In this document: piece after piece, positions 44,535 to 52,490 of the stretch
Numbering within the stretch: position 1 is the stretch's first letter
Layout: each line of letters starts with the position of its first letter
Assembly: GCF_000246855.1 (NCBI RefSeq)
Contig: NC_016609.1
Span: 6,398,744 to 6,462,743, forward strand
Length of the DNA: 64,000 nt
Source of the DNA: Niastella koreensis GR20-10
GTDB taxonomy: Bacteria; Bacteroidota; Bacteroidia; Chitinophagales; Chitinophagaceae
Reading direction: 5' to 3'
Made by a program: the position numbers and the translations under genes
The notes under the pieces: generated by a model
Database searches by the model: none
What the model saw: the letters and a program-made list of their open reading frames with translations, nothing else
What the model was told of the DNA's origin: nothing

Positions 44535-46895
44535 ATGATCAGCAATTTCTTCCTTACCGCCGTCAGGAACATCCGACGTAATTTTAGTTACACCCTGTTG
44601 AATGTATCCGGACTGACCCTGGGTATTGCCGCCTGCATTATTATCTTTTTGGTAGTGCGTAACGAACTGAGCTATGACCAGTATAACAGTAAGGCTAACC
44701 GCACGTACAGGGTTACATTGAATGCCATCGATTTCAACCCCAGCGTATCGATGGTGATCACGCCCAATCTCCGCAATGACTTTCCCGAACTTGAAGAAGT
44801 TACCCAGGTATGGTTTCAACAGGACGGAACGGTGAAAGTGGGTGAACAGCGGTACAATGAAAAGCAATATTGTTTTGTTGACGGCAACTTCATGAAGGTG
44901 TTCGATCACCAATGGCTGCAGGGAAGTTCTAGCTCGTTATCGGAACCTAACACCATAGTACTTACCAAAAGCCTGGCGCAGAAATACTTTGGCAAGCATG
45001 ATGCCATGGGCCAGGTTATAAAACTGGATAATCAATTTGATCTGAAGGTAGCGGGTATCATCAAAGACCCGCCTCCCAATTCGCATCTCCCCTTTCAGTT
45101 CCTGGTGTCATTTGAAACGATCAGGAAGGATATCGACCCGGTAAAACAACATTTTTACCAGATCATGGGCGGCTTTACTTATTTTGTTACGCCCGAACAT
45201 TACGACATCAATAAAATGCAGCGTCAAATGCCGGCTTTTGTTGCCCGGCATTGGGGGGCAGACATGGCAAAGGAAGCAAGACTTCCCCTGCAACCACTTA
45301 CCGACATTCATTACGACACGCGCTACCTGCATAACCCCGACATGCCTACTGTTTCAAAAGATTCGTATTGGGCGGTAGCCGCCGTTGGACTGCTTATCTT
45401 ATTGATCGCCTCCATCAACTTTATCAATCTGTCAACTGCGCAGTCTATAAAACGTGCAAAGGAAGTAGGCGTACGAAAAGTAATGGGCGCCGACCGCCTG
45501 CAATTGATAAAACAGTTCCTGGGCGAAACCATGGCGCTGGTTTTGCTGGCGCTCATCTTAGGTACCGCATTAGCCGCATTATTCCTTTCCAGCTTAAGCA
45601 ACTGGCTCGAATTAAAATTAGGTGCTGACACCTTGTTACAGCCACAGGTATTACTGTTCATCGCCAGTATCACCATTTTACTCACCCTAAGCGCTGGTTT
45701 ATACCCCGCGTTTGTTCAATCAGCCTTCAATCCCATAACAGCATTCAGGAATAGGAAAACGCCTGAGCTGCGCGGGTTCTCCCTGCGCAAAAGTTTGGTG
45801 GTGTTACAGTTTGTTATTTCGCAGGTGTTGATCATCGGAACCCTGGTAGTGGCGTACCAAATGGATTTTTTCAAGAACCAGGACCTTGGTTTTAATAAAG
45901 AAGCCATCGTTTCCTTTTTTATCCCTGACCGGAAAAAGCATGATGTGCTACAGCAACAGCTGCAGGCCAACCCGGGCATAAAAGCAATCAGCTTTTCAAC
46001 CGGTGAGCCCAGTTTCAATAGCCAGTTCGCTCCTTTTTCCGCACCTGACCGCGGCATCGATAAAGACGATGTGACTGAAGTAAAATTGATCGATGAAAAT
46101 TATACGGAGATGTTTGGCCTCACTATGCTGGCTGGCGAAAAAATGGGCCGCAAAGACCCGGCTGATACCCTGCACCATGTAGTAGTAAATGAAACGCTGA
46201 TCCATAAGTTAGGTATTCAACAACCCAACGACGCATTGGGCGTTCGTTTTAAGGGCAGCGGCGATATAGTTACCATTACCGGTGTGGTGAAAGATTTTCA
46301 AAGCGAATCAAAACACAAAGCCAGAAGACCGCTGATTATCGATTATAATATGAAACGCTTTTTCAGGGTAAGCGTGGTGTTGAAACCAGGCGCCATTGTG
46401 ACAACCATGAGCAGTATTGAAAAAACGTGGAAGTCGTTATTCCCTGATGAAATGTTTACTTATGAATTTCTAGATGAACGGATCGCCGGTTTTTACAAAC
46501 AGGAACAGAAGTTATATACGGCGTTTCGATTTTTTGTAGGCATCGCCATCCTGATCGGTTGTCTTGGCTTATATGGACTGATCACCTTTGCGGCCATTCA
46601 ACGTACGAAGGAAGTAGGCATTCGTAAAGTTCTGGGCGCCTCGCTCCCCAACATTGTATACCTGTTCTCAAAAGAATTTATCATTCTTATTGTGATCGCT
46701 TTTTTAATTGCCGCACCATTGGCCTGGTATGCGATGAACAACTGGCTACAGAACTTTGCCTATCATATCCAAATCAGCGCCGGTATATTTGTATCAGCCA
46801 TGCTGGCCTCCATTGTGATCGCCGCATTAACCATCGCTTCCCAAACAATTAAGGCAGCCATGGCCAATCCGGTGAAGGCATTAAGAAGTGAGTAA
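44535..46895 (+). CDS. FtsX/MacB-type ABC permease
   Basis: 786 residues in the Bacteroidota FtsX layout: N-terminal helix (SYTLLNVSGLTLGIAACIII), a MacB-type periplasmic domain, helices near 285-400, a second periplasmic domain and helices near 675-780. AKEVGVRKVMGADRLQLIKQ and TKEVGIRKVLGASLPNIVYL are the paired FtsX cytoplasmic elements. It ends in NPVKALRSE. A partner ATPase is not adjacent, as is common in this phylum. Such proteins drive export or mechanotransmission; the cargo is unknown. Confidence 0.9.
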   Translation: MISNFFLTAVRNIRRNFSYTLLNVSGLTLGIAACIIIFLVVRNELSYDQYNSKANRTYRVTLNAIDFNPSVSMVITPNLRNDFPELEEVTQVWFQQDGTVKVGEQRYNEKQYCFVDGNFMKVFDHQWLQGSSSSLSEPNTIVLTKSLAQKYFGKHDAMGQVIKLDNQFDLKVAGIIKDPPPNSHLPFQFLVSFETIRKDIDPVKQHFYQIMGGFTYFVTPEHYDINKMQRQMPAFVARHWGADMAKEARLPLQPLTDIHYDTRYLHNPDMPTVSKDSYWAVAAVGLLILLIASINFINLSTAQSIKRAKEVGVRKVMGADRLQLIKQFLGETMALVLLALILGTALAALFLSSLSNWLELKLGADTLLQPQVLLFIASITILLTLSAGLYPAFVQSAFNPITAFRNRKTPELRGFSLRKSLVVLQFVISQVLIIGTLVVAYQMDFFKNQDLGFNKEAIVSFFIPDRKKHDVLQQQLQANPGIKAISFSTGEPSFNSQFAPFSAPDRGIDKDDVTEVKLIDENYTEMFGLTMLAGEKMGRKDPADTLHHVVVNETLIHKLGIQQPNDALGVRFKGSGDIVTITGVVKDFQSESKHKARRPLIIDYNMKRFFRVSVVLKPGAIVTTMSSIEKTWKSLFPDEMFTYEFLDERIAGFYKQEQKLYTAFRFFVGIAILIGCLGLYGLITFAAIQRTKEVGIRKVLGASLPNIVYLFSKEFIILIVIAFLIAAPLAWYAMNNWLQNFAYHIQISAGIFVSAMLASIVIAALTIASQTIKAAMANPVKALRSE

Positions 46896-46929
46896 CCAAT
46901 TATTGTTTGAAAGTACCAAACAACCTGTC

Positions 46930-47185
46930 TCATATACTGGTGTAAAAACCAAAGTTATGTTCCACATGATCGTGATGATCGTGATGAAAAGTGGAGGTGC
47001 CTAAATACCTGAGTACCGGCAGGGGCAATTCCCTGAGCAGGCTGCTGCGTTCGGCGGTTTCGTCTTCTCTTGTTTCGTTCAGGGCTGCCAACAGCAACCG
47101 GGCATTCAGCCCGTTCAGCTGAAAGTTGTTCATCAAGCGGGTTGTACAGCTCGCCGGCCAGCATTTTTTCTTTTTCTGTTCTCAT
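46930..47185 (-). pseudogene. Broken sugar O-acetyltransferase (maltose/galactoside acetyltransferase family)
   Basis: Minus-strand frame one begins MRTEKEKMLAGELYNPLDEQ LSAER, the classic start of Maa/LacA-type acetyltransferases. The continuation LNARLLLAALNETREDET and AERSSLLREL is in another frame; removing one G from the GGG run near 47111-47113 joins them. The later part never reaches the hexapeptide repeats; it ends with HHDHHDHVEH and a stop. Only about 80 of some 185 codons remain. Confidence 0.7.
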
Positions 47186-47263
47186 GCTGTTTGTTCCGAA
47201 AAAATCGTGCCTTTCCTGTGTAACCTGTTTTAATTTAGATGAGTCCAACACAAAAAAACTTAT

Positions 47264-47737
47264 ATGATAAAAGTGAACTTCATCATACTTTTAATAATGG
47301 TTCTCTCCTGCTCCTCAGCCAGCGCCCAATGGCAGCAACAGATACCACCTTATAAACCGGAATCAAAAGAATTGTACGACAGCATTGTGCATATGGATAG
47401 CGTATGGGAAGATTCCTATAATAACTGCAGGCTCGATGTTCAGGAACAGCTCATCTCAGACAATCTTGAATTTTACCACGACCGAACCGGTTTGATGACC
47501 TCCAAGAAAGCCCTGATAGACGCACTAAAGAATAACATCTGTGGTAAAGTTACCCGCGAGTTATTAAAAGGGAGTATAGAAGTATACCCCATCGAAAACT
47601 ACGGCGCCGTTGAAATGGGTTATCACCGGTTCCATAGTAAAAACGATACGGGCACACCGCATTATGCCCGGTTTATTCATATCTGGCATCGCGAAAACGG
47701 GCAATGGAGAATCACCAGGGTTATCAGTCTGCATTAA
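47264..47737 (+). CDS. Exported NTF2-fold (DUF4440-like) protein
   Basis: 157 residues with a signal peptide (MIKVNFIILLIMVLSCSSASAQ); VLSC may be a lipobox, or cleavage may follow ASA. The mature part fits a DUF4440/SnoaL-like fold: LYDSIVHMDSVWEDSYNNC, DNLEFYHDRTGLMTSKKALI and RFIHIWHRENGQWRITRVIS. Members are periplasmic ligand binders or inactive enzymes. Its 3' end overlaps the convergent deacetylase gene by 4 bp. Confidence 0.85.
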   Translation: MIKVNFIILLIMVLSCSSASAQWQQQIPPYKPESKELYDSIVHMDSVWEDSYNNCRLDVQEQLISDNLEFYHDRTGLMTSKKALIDALKNNICGKVTRELLKGSIEVYPIENYGAVEMGYHRFHSKNDTGTPHYARFIHIWHRENGQWRITRVISLH

Positions 47738-48447
47738 TGCCCCTTCACAAAATTAAGGTCGCGCATAGCGATCACGCGATAGTGATGGTCGTGCAGATAT
47801 AGCATGTATTCTTTAAACGTATCGGGCTCGGTACTCACCCAGGGATGCGGGTTATCGGGCACCCCATGAAAACAGAACACCACGATCTGCCCTTCTTTGG
47901 CATCCTGTAACGCTTTATAAAAAAGGTCCTTATTGCCCTTGTGAATGGTATAGCTGGGAATATAAAAGGGATCATCTTTTTCCGGATCGTATGGCCGGTC
48001 ATCACCGGTACGGGCATTGGTATATCCTCTTTGTTTCAATACCCGTACCGCCAGCGTATCGGTAAAATAGGCCGGATAACAAAAACTTGTCATCCTGGGA
48101 ATATGCAATGAATCACCTTTATCTTCAATATAAGCCAGCTCTTTAACCAGCTCTTCTTCCTTCAATTTGGGCACATGCTTATGGTGCCAGGTATGGTTAC
48201 CAATTTCAAAACCCATTGTATTGAGCGCGCCCACCTGCCGCCAGTTAAGGCTGAGGGTACTATCGGGATACACGCCCGGAAACTCACATACATAAAACGT
48301 AGCGCAAAAACCGTATTGTTTCAGGATAGGCGCCACAAAACTATAATGGCTTTGCGGGGCATCATCGAAGGTGAGCACCACCGTCTTTTGTTTCGTTTGG
48401 CAAAGCAATTCAAGTGGCAATAACAACAGGAGCAAGAAAGGTTTCAT
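47734..48447 (-). CDS. Exported polysaccharide deacetylase-family protein
   Basis: 237 residues with a signal peptide. The NodB metal site is complete: VVLTFDDAP (Asp-Asp), then GNHTWHHKHV with the two His. RPYDPEKDDPFYIPS and VFCFHGVPD supply the later NodB motifs. These enzymes remove N- or O-acetyl groups from chitin-like, peptidoglycan or exopolysaccharide substrates in the periplasm. It overlaps the NTF2-fold gene at its end. Confidence 0.9.
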   Translation of the reverse strand: MKPFLLLLLLPLELLCQTKQKTVVLTFDDAPQSHYSFVAPILKQYGFCATFYVCEFPGVYPDSTLSLNWRQVGALNTMGFEIGNHTWHHKHVPKLKEEELVKELAYIEDKGDSLHIPRMTSFCYPAYFTDTLAVRVLKQRGYTNARTGDDRPYDPEKDDPFYIPSYTIHKGNKDLFYKALQDAKEGQIVVFCFHGVPDNPHPWVSTEPDTFKEYMLYLHDHHYRVIAMRDLNFVKGH

Positions 48448-48498
48448 GCCTTCTAAAATACCACTTTTAATTAAACAGCTTTCCTGTACAGTCTGCCG

Positions 48499-48825
48499 TT
48501 ATTTCTGGTGCAAACATAACCCGTTTCCATCCTGGTCTTTTATCCAGGCAAACCGGCCGTAAGGCTGGTCATCGATCTTTCCAAATTCGACGCCTTTGGC
48601 TTTATATTCCCGGATGTCTTTTTCAATATCCTTCGTCTCCACAATAATGCCATGAAAATGCATCAGGGCTATGGTGGCGCGGTCATCGGGCAGGCTCATT
48701 TGCAGCCAGGTATGGCCATGATCGGCAGGGGCTTCCACTATTATTTTAAAACCCAGTTGCAGATAAAATTCTTTGGCTTTTTGCTGGTCCGATACCGGAA
48801 TGATAATGATCTCGATCGCTTTCAT
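48499..48825 (-). CDS. VOC-family (glyoxalase-like) protein
   Basis: 108 residues, one vicinal-oxygen-chelate module: IIIPVSDQQKAKEFYLQLGF, then ATIALMHFHGIIVET and GVEFGKIDDQPYGRFAWIKD with the terminal GNGLCLHQ. Potential metal ligands are present but the enzyme type cannot be set. It is divergent from the GlxA-type regulator by 109 bp and may be its target. Confidence 0.88.
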   Translation of the reverse strand: MKAIEIIIIPVSDQQKAKEFYLQLGFKIIVEAPADHGHTWLQMSLPDDRATIALMHFHGIIVETKDIEKDIREYKAKGVEFGKIDDQPYGRFAWIKDQDGNGLCLHQK

Positions 48826-48899
48826 AATTTAATTATTTGTTTGTAAAACTACACCCCCGGCACCCAATTAATACAGGCTAAATGCGACAATTTACCCTG

Positions 48900-48930
48900 T
48901 TGATTACGACAGGCGGGAAGCTTACATTTG
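48900..48930 (+). promoter_or_regulatory. Bacteroidota-type promoter for GlxA-like regulator
   Basis: TTG at 48900-48902 and TACATTTG at 48923-48930, 20 bp apart, fit the -33 and -7 (TAnnTTTG) elements of the phylum. The ATG is only 4 bp further, so the transcript would be leaderless or nearly so. Confidence 0.45.
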
Positions 48931-48934
48931 TAGT

Positions 48935-49900
48935 ATGAAGCATATTTCAATTCTGGTATTGGAAGACGCTACCATGTCGAGCATCGACAGCAGCTACCAG
49001 ATCCTGACGCGCATAAACGATTTCCTGAAATACCAGGGAAAAGAACCGTTTTATACTATTGAAATGGTGGGGCTGCAGGCGAATACTGCTTTAAGCAAAG
49101 GGCTTTATAGTATTCATGCTGACAAAACCATTGCAGCAATAAACCAAACAGATGTTATTGTTATTCCATTGATCTGCGGCGATTTCTCACAAACATTTGC
49201 AAAGAACAAACCATACGCCAGCTGGCTGTTATCTCAATATCAAAACGGGGCAGAGATCGTTTGTCTTTGCGTGGGTTCGTTCTTCCTGGCATCAACAGGT
49301 TTACTCAATGGTAAAAAATGCGCCATTCACTGGGCTGCCAGAAATGAATTCGTTAGTATGTTCCCCGACATCCACATCATAGACGACAACATTATTACTG
49401 ATGAGAACAGGATCTACACCTGTGGCGGCGGCTTCTCCTATCTTAACCTGCTCCTATATGTGATTGAGAAACACCTTGGGCGGGAGATGTCTGTGCTGGC
49501 GTCAAAGATGTTTGAAATTGATATTGAAAGAAAAAACCAGCAACCCTTTATCATCTTCGTGGGTCAGAAAAAACATGGCGACCCTCAGGTGCTGAAGGCC
49601 CAGGAATACATTGAAAACAACCCGGAAGCTTTATATACCATAGATGAGCTCTGTACAAAACTGGCCGTTGGGCGAAGAACTTTTGAAAGAAGGTTTAAGA
49701 AAAGCACCGGCAATTCTATTGCTGAATATATTCAACGGGTGAAAGTGGAATATGCCAAAAAGCAACTGGAAACGGGCAACAAAAACATCAACGAGATCAT
49801 TTACGAAGTAGGCTACAACGACACGGATGCATTCAGAAGGGTATTTAAAAAGCATACCGACCTTTCATTGGCAGACTACAGAAAGAAATACAGGGTATAA
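48935..49900 (+). CDS. GlxA-family regulator: DJ-1/PfpI domain plus AraC HTH
   Basis: 321 residues. The N-terminal 190 residues are a DJ-1/PfpI-like domain with CLCVGSFFLASTGLLNGKK, where the nucleophile elbow Cys is followed by the expected VG. The C-terminal 95 residues carry two HTH units (IDELCTKLAVGRRTFERRF and INEIIYEVGYNDTDAFRRVF). GlxA-type regulators bind small metabolites. It is divergent from a VOC gene, a likely target. Confidence 0.93.
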   Translation: MKHISILVLEDATMSSIDSSYQILTRINDFLKYQGKEPFYTIEMVGLQANTALSKGLYSIHADKTIAAINQTDVIVIPLICGDFSQTFAKNKPYASWLLSQYQNGAEIVCLCVGSFFLASTGLLNGKKCAIHWAARNEFVSMFPDIHIIDDNIITDENRIYTCGGGFSYLNLLLYVIEKHLGREMSVLASKMFEIDIERKNQQPFIIFVGQKKHGDPQVLKAQEYIENNPEALYTIDELCTKLAVGRRTFERRFKKSTGNSIAEYIQRVKVEYAKKQLETGNKNINEIIYEVGYNDTDAFRRVFKKHTDLSLADYRKKYRV

Positions 49901-49904
49901 AAAA

Positions 49905-49929
49905 AGTCCCCGACGAGTCGTCGGGGACT
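49905..49929. terminator. Terminator between convergent regulator and YciI genes
   Basis: A perfect 12-bp stem AGTCCCCGACGA / TCGTCGGGGACT around one base. The A run at 49898-49905 becomes a U tract on the minus strand, so it mainly ends the YciI gene; it also follows the regulator stop by 5 bp. Confidence 0.75.
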
Positions 49930-49951
49930 GTGTCTATCTATCAACCAACTG

Positions 49952-50293
49952 CTAGGCTATAATAGCCTGACGTACTTCTACCACAGCACCATATTTAATG
50001 ATGGGGCATTCCCTGGCAATGGCCACGGCCTCATCGTAATCTTTTGCTTTTATAAGAAATAAACCGCCGATAGCATTTCTCTTCTCTACATAAGGTCCCT
50101 CCTCGACGCCCGCAGCAGTGATCACTCTTCCTGCCAAATCCCATCGTTTGGGCGGCGCTACCAGCCTGTTGCTGCTTGCCATGCCTGCGATCCAATCCTG
50201 GTACGGTTTAAACGCTTCTTTCATCTGCTCAGGCGTTGGTACCGGATCCATGCTGGTAAGATCTCTATGGATCGCAATTAAGAACTCCTGCAT
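49952..50293 (-). CDS. YciI-like (YCII domain) protein
   Basis: 113 residues, one YCII/DGPF-type domain: MQEFLIAIHRDLT, then YVEKRNAIGGLFLIKAKDYD and EAVAIARECPIIKYGAVVEV, where ARECP is the family block. YCII proteins are small ferredoxin-like dimers, often beside ECF sigma factors; enzymatic role unknown. It is followed by a terminator and preceded by an unrelated hypothetical gene. Confidence 0.88.
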   Translation of the reverse strand: MQEFLIAIHRDLTSMDPVPTPEQMKEAFKPYQDWIAGMASSNRLVAPPKRWDLAGRVITAAGVEEGPYVEKRNAIGGLFLIKAKDYDEAVAIARECPIIKYGAVVEVRQAIIA

Positions 50294-50363
50294 GTGATTT
50301 TGTTTAGGGTTTGTTGAACGCGTTTATAATGAACCAGCAGCTTTTAACTGATGTTTTTCCAGA

Positions 50364-51308
50364 TTAATGAATGGTCGGCATCCAATCGTTGATATAAGTT
50401 AACAAGGTTCGGGAGGTGGGTATGGATGCTGTTGCCCGGTAGGTTCCTGAAACGGCCAGGCCCAGCAAAATGGCGTGCGGAATAGTAAGGGGAAGCAATA
50501 AGCCCAATTGATAACCTGCCAGGAAAAATTCCCGGCTATGCGGGTACGAGTGGATGTTATTCCACGACCGTCCGGCAAACCCGGATTGGCCTTCTTTTGT
50601 ATTCAACAGTATGCCGTTGTTGTAAAATATCAGGAAGTTGTCAATATGCATGGTACCGAACTGGAGCTGGAATTTTTCCATTGGCGGAGGGTCGTAATTG
50701 ATGCCACATAACACTTCCCAGAGTGTAAGCGCCTCCTGCTCATCCATCACCAGGCTAACGCTTCCATACTTCGAATACTGACCAATTATATCAAGCACTT
50801 CATCTATTTCAAATACGCTCCGACCGGTAACATCGCCTAATTGAAAAATAAAATCTATAGTTTGTTTTTCAACCGCTTTTTTAATCACATCAGCAAAAAG
50901 GCCATCCCAAAAACAAGCTGCATTCTTCACGCTTACATAATCGGCAAACTGAACAACAGAACAGCTGCTGAAGTATTTTGCAAGCGCCTCTATACTATCA
51001 TCTTTTCTCATGTGACCCCATTGATCCTTCTCCGTTGCTATAGCCTCCTGGTTCGGGGAGGCCGTTTTGCTGTTACGATTAGCTGAAATGATATGTCGTA
51101 TCCCAAGCCGCTCCCAGAAAGTGGAAGGAAAATGCTGCTCCGTAGTGTCGGCGGTTCCATGCAGGGAATTGAAGATCTCATACTCCCCGCTCTGCTGCAG
51201 GCACCTGTCAACTACGTCAGGGAATTCCCTGATGGTATCAGCCAGCTTCGCTAATAGCAAAGCAGTATCCTGCGTATGGTTTAATACGTTCATAACATTG
51301 TATTGCAT
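50364..51308 (-). CDS. Hypothetical protein
   Basis: 314 residues, no family recognised. It is rich in helices, has no signal peptide, and carries short hydrophobic stretches near the C-terminus (LAGYQLGLLLPLTIPHAILL) that could be one membrane helix or a buried core. A small open frame and an NmrA-like gene lie upstream on the same strand with short gaps, so the three may be co-transcribed. The ATG at 51293 is an alternative start. Confidence 0.65.
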   Translation of the reverse strand: MQYNVMNVLNHTQDTALLLAKLADTIREFPDVVDRCLQQSGEYEIFNSLHGTADTTEQHFPSTFWERLGIRHIISANRNSKTASPNQEAIATEKDQWGHMRKDDSIEALAKYFSSCSVVQFADYVSVKNAACFWDGLFADVIKKAVEKQTIDFIFQLGDVTGRSVFEIDEVLDIIGQYSKYGSVSLVMDEQEALTLWEVLCGINYDPPPMEKFQLQFGTMHIDNFLIFYNNGILLNTKEGQSGFAGRSWNNIHSYPHSREFFLAGYQLGLLLPLTIPHAILLGLAVSGTYRATASIPTSRTLLTYINDWMPTIH

Positions 51309-51322
51309 TGAATAAAGAAACC

Positions 51323-51526
51323 TTACAACAATTTTTCAGGGCTTCCACTCGCCACGCTTACTTCAGTTTTCATCATCGGCAATTCGTCTTCAAAGCGCAA
51401 TGCATCATCCATAAACTCTGCTCCTTCCATGGTATCATGTGCAGGCGCATGCAATTTCACTACTTCTGGTTCCTGGGGTTTTGGCCACAGGTTCAGTTTG
51501 AAAGGATGAAAATAATCGCGTAGCAT
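51323..51526 (-). CDS. Small protein of unknown function
   Basis: 67 residues starting MLRDYFHPFKLNLWPKPQ, acidic in the middle (HDTMEGAEFMDDALRFEDEL). It sits 27 bp after the NmrA-like gene and 14 bp before the next gene, on the same strand. The close packing supports a real gene; no family recognised and no cleavage or modification motif evident. Confidence 0.45.
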   Translation of the reverse strand: MLRDYFHPFKLNLWPKPQEPEVVKLHAPAHDTMEGAEFMDDALRFEDELPMMKTEVSVASGSPEKLL

Positions 51527-51553
51527 AAAACAGATTTTTAGAATGAAGAATGA

Positions 51554-52309
51554 TCATGCTTTTGTCAGTTGGGTCGCCATCCATTTTTCAAAATTGAGCT
51601 CACCCAGGTTTGCTTTTCCGGCTGGTACCAGGTCGCTTTCCCCAATTTCACCGCCATAGTAATGCTTATCGTCATTAGGCACTACTTTGCGTGGATCATT
51701 TGTTGCTTTCAGGTAACGTTCTACTATTTCGTACATAGCAAAACGTTCGGGACCGGCAATTTCCATGGCGCCATTGAGCGGCTTAGCCACAGCAGCCTTG
51801 GCTACAAATAAGGCTACATCATCCGAGGCAATGGGTTGGAATTTTAACCTGCTCAGGTGTACTTCGTTATCTTTTGTTGCCTGTGCAGCAATGCCTGGCA
51901 GGAACTCGAGGAACTGGGTGCTTCTGATGATGGTATAAGGCACGGTAGATTTTTTGATCTCGGCTTCCTGCGCCATTTTACCCCGCATATACCCAACGTT
52001 CTTCATTTGATCAACGCCTACAATAGAAAGGCACAGGTGATGCTTTACGCCGGCATTTACTTCTGCCGCCAGCAAATTATGACCAGAGGTGGTAAAGAAA
52101 TCCAACACCGCTTTATCTTCCCAGGAAGGTGAATTGGACAGATCAACTACTACATCGGTATCTTTCATGGCTTCTGCCAGGCCTTCCCCGGTAATAGTAT
52201 TAACACCGGTATTGGGTGAAGCAGCAATTACCTGGTGTCCCCCTTGACGAAGATTTGCTACTACTTTTGTTCCTATGAGGCCGGTTCCGCCGATTACTAC
52301 GATTTTCAT
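51554..52309 (-). CDS. NmrA-like NAD(P)H-binding protein (atypical SDR)
   Basis: 251 residues from ATG 52309. MKIVVIGGTGLIGTKVVANL holds the GxxGxxG dinucleotide site; CLSIVGVDQMKNVGYMRGKM and TIIRSTQFLEFLPGIAAQAT fit the NmrA/NDUFA9-type extended SDRs. No YxxxK is seen, as in regulatory NmrA-like proteins. It may be a redox sensor or quinone/aldehyde reductase. Two 18-bp dyads and a sigma-54-like element lie upstream, and a sigma-54 activator gene ends just beyond them, so it is the probable target of that activator. Confidence 0.88.
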   Translation of the reverse strand: MKIVVIGGTGLIGTKVVANLRQGGHQVIAASPNTGVNTITGEGLAEAMKDTDVVVDLSNSPSWEDKAVLDFFTTSGHNLLAAEVNAGVKHHLCLSIVGVDQMKNVGYMRGKMAQEAEIKKSTVPYTIIRSTQFLEFLPGIAAQATKDNEVHLSRLKFQPIASDDVALFVAKAAVAKPLNGAMEIAGPERFAMYEIVERYLKATNDPRKVVPNDDKHYYGGEIGESDLVPAGKANLGELNFEKWMATQLTKA

Positions 52310-52346
52310 AATTCGATTTTTTAATTGTTTGGATATCCTATATAGA

Positions 52347-52362
52347 TTCCAACGACATGCCA
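52347..52362 (-). promoter_or_regulatory. Candidate sigma-54 promoter of the NmrA-like gene
   Basis: Read on the minus strand: TGGCATGTCGTTGGAA, 37 bp before ATG 52309. It matches TGGCACG-N4-TTGCW at the -24 GG and at the -12 G, but has A instead of C after it. The weak point is this base; the position and the upstream dyads support it. Confidence 0.45.
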
Positions 52363-52415
52363 ATCAATTAACCAAATGAATATCAATAACGTAAGTAAAA
52401 GCCATGCTGTTTTTT

Positions 52416-52433
52416 TTCACTGTATTCAGTGAA
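52416..52433. promoter_or_regulatory. Dyad operator copy 1
   Basis: TTCACTGTATTCAGTGAA: 7-bp arms with a 4-nt centre. It is matched 30 bp away by a second copy and lies 70-85 bp upstream of the expected start of the candidate sigma-54 promoter, the usual place of an enhancer site. Confidence 0.6.
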
Positions 52434-52445
52434 AGCACGAAGGAT

Positions 52446-52463
52446 TACACTATATACAGTGAA
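52446..52463. promoter_or_regulatory. Dyad operator copy 2
   Basis: TACACTATATACAGTGAA aligns with copy 1 at 15 of 18 bases, centred 30 bp from it (about three helical turns). It lies within 30 bp of the 3' end of the activator gene. Confidence 0.6.
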
Positions 52464-52490
52464 GAGCCGGAGTAAGCGGGTAAGGTAGGG

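Noticed and set aside
44271-44912. 213-residue minus-strand frame at the divergent ABC/FtsX junction
   Set aside because: Its N-terminal two thirds are antisense to the FtsX permease start and the rest crosses the intergenic region; no recognisable domain.
46955-47251. 98-residue minus-strand frame as an intact gene
   Set aside because: Its first 22 residues precede the acetyltransferase start and its last 45 are out of frame; it is part of the broken acetyltransferase.
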